Origin: Duncaniella sp. | GTDB taxonomy: Bacteria > Bacteroidota > Bacteroidia > Bacteroidales > Muribaculaceae | NCBI GenBank assembly: GCA_022511285.1 | Contig: JAFLRW010000053.1 | Location: 1 to 10,886 of the forward strand | Reading direction: 5' to 3' | Length of the DNA stretch: 10,886 nucleotides | Shown here: positions 7,601 to 10,886 of the stretch, piece after piece | Layout: every line of letters begins with the position of its first letter | How positions within the stretch are numbered: position 1 is the first letter of the stretch | Position numbers and translations under genes: made by a program | Notes under the pieces: generated by a model | Told to the model about the DNA's origin: nothing | The model's input: the letters and a program-made list of their open reading frames with translations, nothing else | Databases searched by the model: none

Positions 7601-9174
7601 TTGCCTTGACGCCAAGCGGTGTATGTACCTAAAGTAACGGTTTCGCCATTGGCCTTCTTGGCGGTCACCACCACACCCTTTTCAGCATCAGTGCCGCAGC
7701 GGTTGATGTAGCCCTGCACACGAGTGGGAGTGAATGTGAGGTCGGCGGCAGGACGAACAAACCAGTTGAGGGCTGTGGTATTGCCTGAGGGTTTGAATTT
7801 GATGCCGGTGATAGAGGTGTTTTCGCCACCGGGCTTGGTGACAACGGCTGTGCCTGTGACTTCGCAGTCGCCTTTGTCAAACGACACGAGATTGAAAGCC
7901 TGCGTGGGAGTGGCTGTGTAGTCGCCGAGGTTGTCAGGATTGTTCATGGCAAACACCACGCTGACAGGCTCGTCGGTGTAAGTGGCGCCACCGCCGGCGC
8001 TCTCCACTACGGGGAGCACAGATCTGATATAGCGATAGTAGCTGCCTTGATTTCCAATGACAAGCTCGGCAGTGTCGGCCGATGTGAGCACTGAGAAAGT
8101 GGCGTTGTTGCCGTTGACGGTCATCGGGTTGCCATCGACGGTTGCATTACAAGCGCTATAGCTCTCGAGCGAGATGGTGGCACCCTTGCAAGAGGGCACT
8201 TGGAATGTGGTGCCCTCGTTCAGCTGACACCAATCCTGCCAGTTGCCGTTGGCCATCTTGCCGGGGTTGGTGGAGAAGGGGAGCTTGACGTCGATCACCT
8301 CAGTGCCGACAGTGGCCTGAGCCACCCAGAACAAGCCGTCCTGATTCTGATAAGCCACCACCGGCGCGCCGTTCTTCTGCTGGAAGTCCCAGGTGAGGGT
8401 CACTTCCGAGGTGCGGTCGGCAAGAGAGACAGTGTTGGTCACAAACACCGGAGTGAGTGTGAGGTCGGCGGTAACGGTGACCACCTCGCCAATCTGATAG
8501 GTCTTCGAGCCGTCGTTCCAGCCTGTGAGGGTCTTGCCCTCGGCAAAGACAGTGCAGTTGACAGGGATGGTGAAGGTGTCGCCGTCGTCTACGGTCAGTT
8601 TAGCCGGAGCCACGCCTGTGGCATCGCCGAGAGAGAATGTAACCTCGTGAGAGTTGGGGATGTCGGCTTCATCAACTGCCTCAACAGCAAAATAGGGGGT
8701 GTAGCCGCCGCCTGAAATGGTGAGGGTTGTCGCCCCGCCGCGATAGTAGGTGCCGAGGGTTGACTTTGTGTTGTGGTAGCAAGTGCCGTCGTTGGTGTTG
8801 AAAGTGCCAACAACCTCTCCGGCGGCATTCTTGATGGTGACATCCTGACCCCAACCGCAAGAGCCCATAGAGATGTGCACAGGGCCCTCGACAGCTACTG
8901 TCGATGAGAAGTTGCCCCATCCGTGCTCGTTTGAGTGAAATTTGCCGGTGAGGGTGATAGCCGAAGAGGCATCTTCCTTCTCCACGCGCGTCACTGTGCC
9001 GTCGTCGGCAACAGCGAGACCGAAAGTGACCATAGACTCCGACGAAATCTCCTCCGCAGTGAGCAGATTGCCGTTGGTGAGGTCCACTTTGATGTCCTTG
9101 AAGGCGGCGTTGGCGCTACCCACGCCAAGCAGACACGCCAGTGCCAGGGACATACAGAAGTTTTTCCGATTCAT
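4666..9174 (-). CDS. Secreted multidomain pectinesterase (CE8) with possible T9SS tail
   Basis: 1502 residues. Pectin methylesterase hydrolyses methyl esters of homogalacturonan, releasing methanol. Residues 1-23 form a signal peptide ending in SANA. Order after it: a beta-rich region (about 25-170), an InlB-like repeat (about 177-245), two further beta-rich blocks (about 255-390 and 400-585), two InlB-like repeats (about 592-667 and 669-746), a discoidin- or jelly-roll-like block (about 752-925), an Ig-like Big_5-type domain (about 934-1028), the esterase (about 1038-1325), an Fn3-like domain (about 1370-1440) and a short tail (about 1463-1502). The CE8 catalytic set is intact: QDT at 1193-1195 (Gln and general acid Asp1194), nucleophile Asp1217 in GRTDFLCG, and Arg1274 in LGRPW. 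The tail pattern FYNLQGIRVV plus SKVIVK at the end resembles a type IX sorting domain, implying outer-membrane export and surface attachment or release. It has its own promoter and terminator. The family is certain; the accessory domain labels are approximate. Confidence 0.93.
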   Translation of the reverse strand: MNRKNFCMSLALACLLGVGSANAAFKDIKVDLTNGNLLTAEEISSESMVTFGLAVADDGTVTRVEKEDASSAITLTGKFHSNEHGWGNFSSTVAVEGPVHISMGSCGWGQDVTIKNAAGEVVGTFNTNDGTCYHNTKSTLGTYYRGGATTLTISGGGYTPYFAVEAVDEADIPNSHEVTFSLGDATGVAPAKLTVDDGDTFTIPVNCTVFAEGKTLTGWNDGSKTYQIGEVVTVTADLTLTPVFVTNTVSLADRTSEVTLTWDFQQKNGAPVVAYQNQDGLFWVAQATVGTEVIDVKLPFSTNPGKMANGNWQDWCQLNEGTTFQVPSCKGATISLESYSACNATVDGNPMTVNGNNATFSVLTSADTAELVIGNQGSYYRYIRSVLPVVESAGGGATYTDEPVSVVFAMNNPDNLGDYTATPTQAFNLVSFDKGDCEVTGTAVVTKPGGENTSITGIKFKPSGNTTALNWFVRPAADLTFTPTRVQGYINRCGTDAEKGVVVTAKKANGETVTLGTYTAWRQGKADNQKPYDSEAVHMYDITLTPEQQAQLKGTEGFYLTASVGVGNTKEGLFGEVTIEGKVDGTVVAVNTYTLSVIANPADGGTVSAYPAADEYMDNDLVAITATENFGYKFVNWTDKAGNVVSDQAKFNYTVTADEVLTANFVTVNTYELKYDVEGGANIYQIQPTPAPTTVEGKMMYEEGTKVTLTAISNPIMTFTNWSDGQTSSEISFMMDADKEITGVFSASDFVVGWDFYLAGASGRAADFYAEDNDAVQLVLRNADGDIQGWLDKSEVAAGGYEGRPAAVNWRTGSTEGDVGHYYWQTTVNAAAFTGLKVLGGMTYNYNAYTTYTVEASTDGENWTKVGDVKLEGAKTWVDYELNIPEQFNNKEALSLRWIADKTSEVKGTASKNDGIALGATFIIGTPPLIDDGTAPVLVSQVPAEGDETASINGRIVLNFDEKVKVKEGTKATLGSQSLEPSVSGKTVMFAYKNLEYATKYTFTLPAGSVMDLTDNAVAEAITINFTTRTKPEVAKALYDFIVPDDGTLDEAIAAANTRDNATLRYRIFIKNGNYKLAASKDGTKTGSDGNAYPDPTVYINKGNISFIGESMEGVVITNSVPEVEINGQYGPANVLEGIGNGDVMRLQKDATGCYFQNLTMKSSMGDSRGRDIVLNDNSDKTIFKDACLWAYQDTYVSNNASGLFYFEGGILRGRTDFLCGKGDVFYQGVNLIMCEKGGYITAPSNAKKYGYVFNECEITGGTSDVNGSFTLGRPWGSGDPTCYYINTKMTAQPSAAGWNEMSGGWPKRFAEYNSTTAAGTVIDLKDRKKIFADTHENNPVLTREEAEAITLSAVMGDWDPSALTEQAPEPQNVVSDGSVITWDNSKYALLWAICADGKVIDFTTEPTYSLDAPAAVAAQDAARAAAIVYSVRAANEMGGLGAAVVAGDASSIAETVADGEVVETVFYNLQGIRVVANTPGVLVKVETLANGTTRTSKVIVK

Positions 9175-9285
9175 AGATTAAACAGTTTAGGTATTAAAGA
9201 TTATGGTTAGAAAATGGATATACTTATTGTAGTTTGCGACGTTGTTCAATGAAGATCTAAGGCAAAAATAAGCGTTTTTCAGAGG

Positions 9286-9317
9286 CAAATATAATATATT
9301 GTTGTCAATAAAACAAG
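9286..9317 (-). promoter_or_regulatory. Bacteroidetes-type promoter of the pectinesterase gene
   Basis: On the minus strand TATATTTG (9293-9286) matches the -7 consensus TAnnTTTG exactly. CTTG (9317-9314) lies 20 bases upstream in the position of the -33 TTTG element, with one mismatch. Expected start of transcription is about 9280. A second -7-like match, TATTTTTG (9270-9263), is nearer the gene but has no -33 partner at the right distance, so it is less likely to be used. AT-rich DNA makes chance matches possible. Confidence 0.55.
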
Positions 9318-9415
9318 GAGTTATGGATGAAAAACGAAGGAATCTGCACAAAAACGGAGCAGAAAAAGGGGCGTGGCGGTAAAAAAACGGGCGGTGGCCG
9401 AGGTGTGGCAAGAAT

Positions 9416-9455
9416 TAACCCACCGGATGCGCCCGTCAGGCGATTCGGTGGGTTA
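9416..9455 (-). terminator. Two-tier stem-loop after the lipoprotein gene
   Basis: AACCCACCG (9417-9425) pairs perfectly with CGGTGGGTT (9446-9454), and one more T-A pair extends it. Inside the 20-base loop a smaller CGCC/GGCG stem can form. It lies about 32 bases past the lipoprotein stop. On the minus strand it is followed by AATTCTTG, a poor T-tract, so it may be a weak terminator or a transcript-stabilising 3' hairpin. It lies upstream of the pectinesterase promoter and insulates the two genes. Confidence 0.6.
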
Positions 9456-9486
9456 TTGTATGAGTGATGCGCGCCGAGGCGCCGAG

Positions 9487-10410
9487 TCAGTTTTCGACCA
9501 GGAACAGATAGCTGAGCGACATTTTGACATCGAAAGTTTGAGCAGGGTCAAAGTCATCGCCCAAGCGATTGTAGACATCGAAGATGCCGGTGAGGGTGGT
9601 GGCTCCGGACTCAAGGTCAAAGGAGATGGCGAGGTTGCTGACGGTGCACCCCTCGAAGGGCTTGTCGTTGGTGTAGTAAAGCTGGCGGATGTCGTCGGCA
9701 GGGAGGGAAATGGTATAGCCGGAGTCGGTGCACTGCAGCGGAACATCTTTCACCACAAAATCAGTGGTCATCATATCGGAGGCAAACTTCGAGGCCCCGA
9801 TGACAATGTTGGCAGACATGCGTTCGGGGAACACACGGAGCGTGAGATAGGAGTCGGTGGTGCGGAACGGCTCGGTGTCGCCGTTGACATTAGAGGCGTT
9901 TAGCTCACCGACGAGCACCGGGGCCACCGGGAAGGCCGTGATGCGATAGCGATTGTTGAGAGTGAAGTTGATGAGATAAACCGGCGCTTGAGTGGACTGC
10001 ACGATGCGTCCGGGAATGGTCTTGAGAGAGAAATGGGAGAATACATAGCTTCCTGCAGCGTTTTGCGGAGTGAGGTCCTTGCCGGAGGCTTCAAAGAAGG
10101 CGGTTTCGCTGTTGTATTTATAGTCAATCTCAGGGAGCTTGAAGGCGAGGCCCGAGAACATGGTGGAGAGCTGAATGTTTGACATGTCGACGGTCACCTT
10201 GTTGCCAATCTGGTCGAACAGCATATTGTAGGTGGGGTTGAGGGAGTAGGAGACGTCGCCTGACTCGAGGTCGGTGATGCGGTTAAAGCAAAGTTCGCCG
10301 GCGTAGGTGAGGGTGACATCCTGGCGCTCGTCGGTCACATCGAGGCAAGATGTGAACCCCAAGGTGCCGATGACGGCGGTGGCGAGCAGAGGGAATATTT
10401 TTTTAATCAT
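9487..10410 (-). CDS. Lipoprotein of unknown function, possibly two-lobed beta-rich
   Basis: 307 residues, not matched to a named family. I chose the ATG at 10410 because it gives a classic lipoprotein signal (MIKKIFPLLATAVIGTLGFTSC) with the lipid-carrying cysteine at residue 22. The longer frame, open to 10557, would bury this signal and runs across the promoter. The mature protein has few charged clusters and many alternating hydrophobic residues, suggesting beta structure. Two parts (about 55-160 and 185-285) follow a similar plan: a strand with TVDMSNIQLSTMFS or NIVIGASKFASDMM, then an 'LKDVP/FKLPEI' strand, a SHFSLK or SNLAIS strand, and FTLNNRYRI or GIFDVYNRL. This recalls the calycin-like domains of Bacteroidetes lipoproteins, but the likeness is by eye. 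The residues after Cys22 (LDVTDE) are only mildly acidic, so surface export is undecided. Gene secure, function unknown. Confidence 0.85.
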   Translation of the reverse strand: MIKKIFPLLATAVIGTLGFTSCLDVTDERQDVTLTYAGELCFNRITDLESGDVSYSLNPTYNMLFDQIGNKVTVDMSNIQLSTMFSGLAFKLPEIDYKYNSETAFFEASGKDLTPQNAAGSYVFSHFSLKTIPGRIVQSTQAPVYLINFTLNNRYRITAFPVAPVLVGELNASNVNGDTEPFRTTDSYLTLRVFPERMSANIVIGASKFASDMMTTDFVVKDVPLQCTDSGYTISLPADDIRQLYYTNDKPFEGCTVSNLAISFDLESGATTLTGIFDVYNRLGDDFDPAQTFDVKMSLSYLFLVEN

Positions 10411-10451
10411 AATAAAATCGAGTTGGAGTTTTTTGTGTGTGATAGAGGCCA

Positions 10452-10483
10452 CAAAGGTACGAATAATCCTTGACAGCGCGAAA
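10452..10483 (-). promoter_or_regulatory. Bacteroidetes-type promoter of the lipoprotein gene
   Basis: TACCTTTG on the minus strand (10459-10452) is an exact match to TAnnTTTG and one of its most typical forms. TTTC (10483-10480) lies 20 bases upstream as an imperfect -33 element. Transcription would start near 10445, giving a leader of about 35 bases before the ATG at 10410. This supports that ATG and argues against the longer open frame. Confidence 0.7.
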
Positions 10484-10511
10484 ATTAAAGGCGATGAAAT
10501 TTCAGAAGAGT

Positions 10512-10543
10512 GAAAGCGGAGACCTTCACAGGCCCCCGCTTTC
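10512..10543 (-). terminator. Stem-loop after the AT-rich gene at the right edge
   Basis: GAAAGCGG (10512-10519) pairs with CCGCTTTC (10536-10543). After a 1x1 mismatch, a second 5-bp stem closes a 4-base loop (10526-10529). One position in the inner stem is A-C on the plus strand but G-U on the minus strand, so the fold is better in the minus-strand transcript. It starts 37 bases after the stop at 10580 and is followed by the pyrimidine-rich CACTCTTCT. It separates that gene from the lipoprotein promoter. Confidence 0.65.
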
Positions 10544-10579
10544 CGGAATTTATGCAATTTATATATTGAGTTTGTTTAG

Positions 10580-10886
10580 TTATTCAAATGTCACTTTTAT
10601 CTTGACTTCGTCTATTTTTGCTCTGTCTATGTCATAATAAGTTATCGGCAAATATGACCAACTATCTTTACAAGATTTAAAGACATCGCTATAATTAGAA
10701 GTTTCTATAGGCACTCCTACATTAAATGGTCCATCAGTCTCGAAGTTATATTGGTTACCCATTTTAACTGTTACACCACTGTTCACATCCAAAAGGATAG
10801 TAACGGTTATATTTGATGCACTGGCAATGCCCGGAATCTTTCCGACATTATATTTTGCGAACCCAACATAGCTTTGCCACTCATAC
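10580..10886 (-). CDS. Unknown protein, C-terminal fragment, AT-rich gene
   Basis: The frame is open from the window edge down to the TAA at 10580-10582, giving about 101 visible residues; the start is outside the window. A TTG near 10792 is not needed as a start because the frame continues upstream without a stop (YEWQSYVGFAKYNVGKIPG and onward). The visible part is rich in Val, Ile, Thr, Asn and Tyr in alternating patterns, suggesting a beta-rich extracytoplasmic protein, and it ends in KIDEVKIKVTFE. One cysteine is visible. No family is recognised. Hand-counted GC over 10581-10700 is about 30%, against about 58% in a 60-base sample of the neighbouring lipoprotein gene, which suggests a different origin. 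A stem-loop follows the stop. That it is a real gene is likely but not certain. Confidence 0.6.
   Translation of the reverse strand, partial: YEWQSYVGFAKYNVGKIPGIASASNITVTILLDVNSGVTVKMGNQYNFETDGPFNVGVPIETSNYSDVFKSCKDSWSYLPITYYDIDRAKIDEVKIKVTFE

Larger units (their letters stand above)
9175..9486. other. 312-base intergenic region with leader, promoter and upstream gene's terminator
   Basis: This gap lies between the lipoprotein stop and the pectinesterase start, both on the minus strand. From the right it holds a two-tier stem-loop (9416-9455), an A-rich stretch, then the pectinesterase promoter (9286-9317). The predicted transcript start is near 9280, which leaves an AT-rich leader of roughly 105 bases before the ATG at 9174. 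I see no strong hairpin, riboswitch-like fold or small gene in that leader. There is no clear Shine-Dalgarno; the bases just before the ATG (on the minus strand) read TTTAATCT. Confidence 0.6.

Noticed and set aside
8200..8715. 171-codon open frame on the plus strand inside the pectinesterase gene
   Set aside because: It is antisense to a secure coding region. Its Gly/Val/His-rich translation mirrors the codon bias of the minus-strand gene.
9187..9411. 74-codon open frame on the minus strand in the intergenic region
   Set aside because: It overlaps the predicted promoter and A-rich DNA, begins between the hairpin and promoter, and its Phe/Leu/Asn-rich translation looks like random AT-rich sequence.
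9373..9903. 176-codon open frame on the plus strand across the lipoprotein's 3' end
   Set aside because: It is antisense to the lipoprotein and runs through the stem-loop at 9416-9455. The product is low-complexity Gly/Val/Glu-rich and no promoter precedes it.
10411..10557. 49-residue N-terminal extension of the lipoprotein
   Set aside because: It would cover the TACCTTTG promoter and part of the stem-loop of the gene before it, and would hide a textbook lipoprotein signal.
1..10886. tRNA, rRNA, CRISPR array, insertion sequence or long direct/inverted repeats
   Set aside because: I looked on both strands and saw no cloverleaf, spaced repeats, transposase motifs or terminal inverted repeats. 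The repeated GTCGCC/GCCGTC triplets in the pectinesterase are codon usage.

Overview
The window looks like chromosomal DNA of a gut-type Bacteroidales bacterium (Bacteroides/Prevotella/Muribaculaceae range; I cannot name the genus). The reasons are two upstream sites matching the Bacteroidetes -7 element TAnnTTTG, the absence of clear Shine-Dalgarno sequences, a TopA whose C-terminal part has no cysteines and carries glycine-rich repeats, a secreted plant-pectin esterase with a possible type IX secretion tail, and a typical Bacteroidetes lipoprotein signal.

Left part (1-4580, plus strand): three closely packed genes, probably one transcript. They are the 3' end of topA (DNA topoisomerase I), an S4-domain RluA-type pseudouridine synthase 12 bases later, and 9 bases after that a 762-residue membrane protein with a family-2-like glycosyltransferase domain. 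The first two act on DNA and RNA. The third is an envelope enzyme of unknown product whose location may be only positional.

Convergence point (about 4581-4665): a strong GC-rich hairpin separates the plus-strand cluster from the minus-strand genes. It has a U-tract only in the minus direction.

Right part (4666-10886, minus strand): three genes that appear to be transcribed one by one, in the order 10886 to 4666. First comes the 3' end of an AT-rich unknown gene (10580 to the window edge), then a 307-residue lipoprotein (9487-10410), then a 1502-residue secreted multidomain pectinesterase (4666-9174). Each is followed by a stem-loop, and the latter two each have a Bacteroidetes-type promoter. 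The pectinesterase would remove methyl esters from pectin at or outside the cell surface. No SusC/SusD pair, regulator or other polysaccharide enzyme lies in the window, so it is not visibly part of a polysaccharide utilisation locus.

I did not find a convincing new multi-gene system. The least explained items are the membrane glycosyltransferase, the possible two-lobe lipoprotein, and the abrupt AT-rich segment at the right edge.
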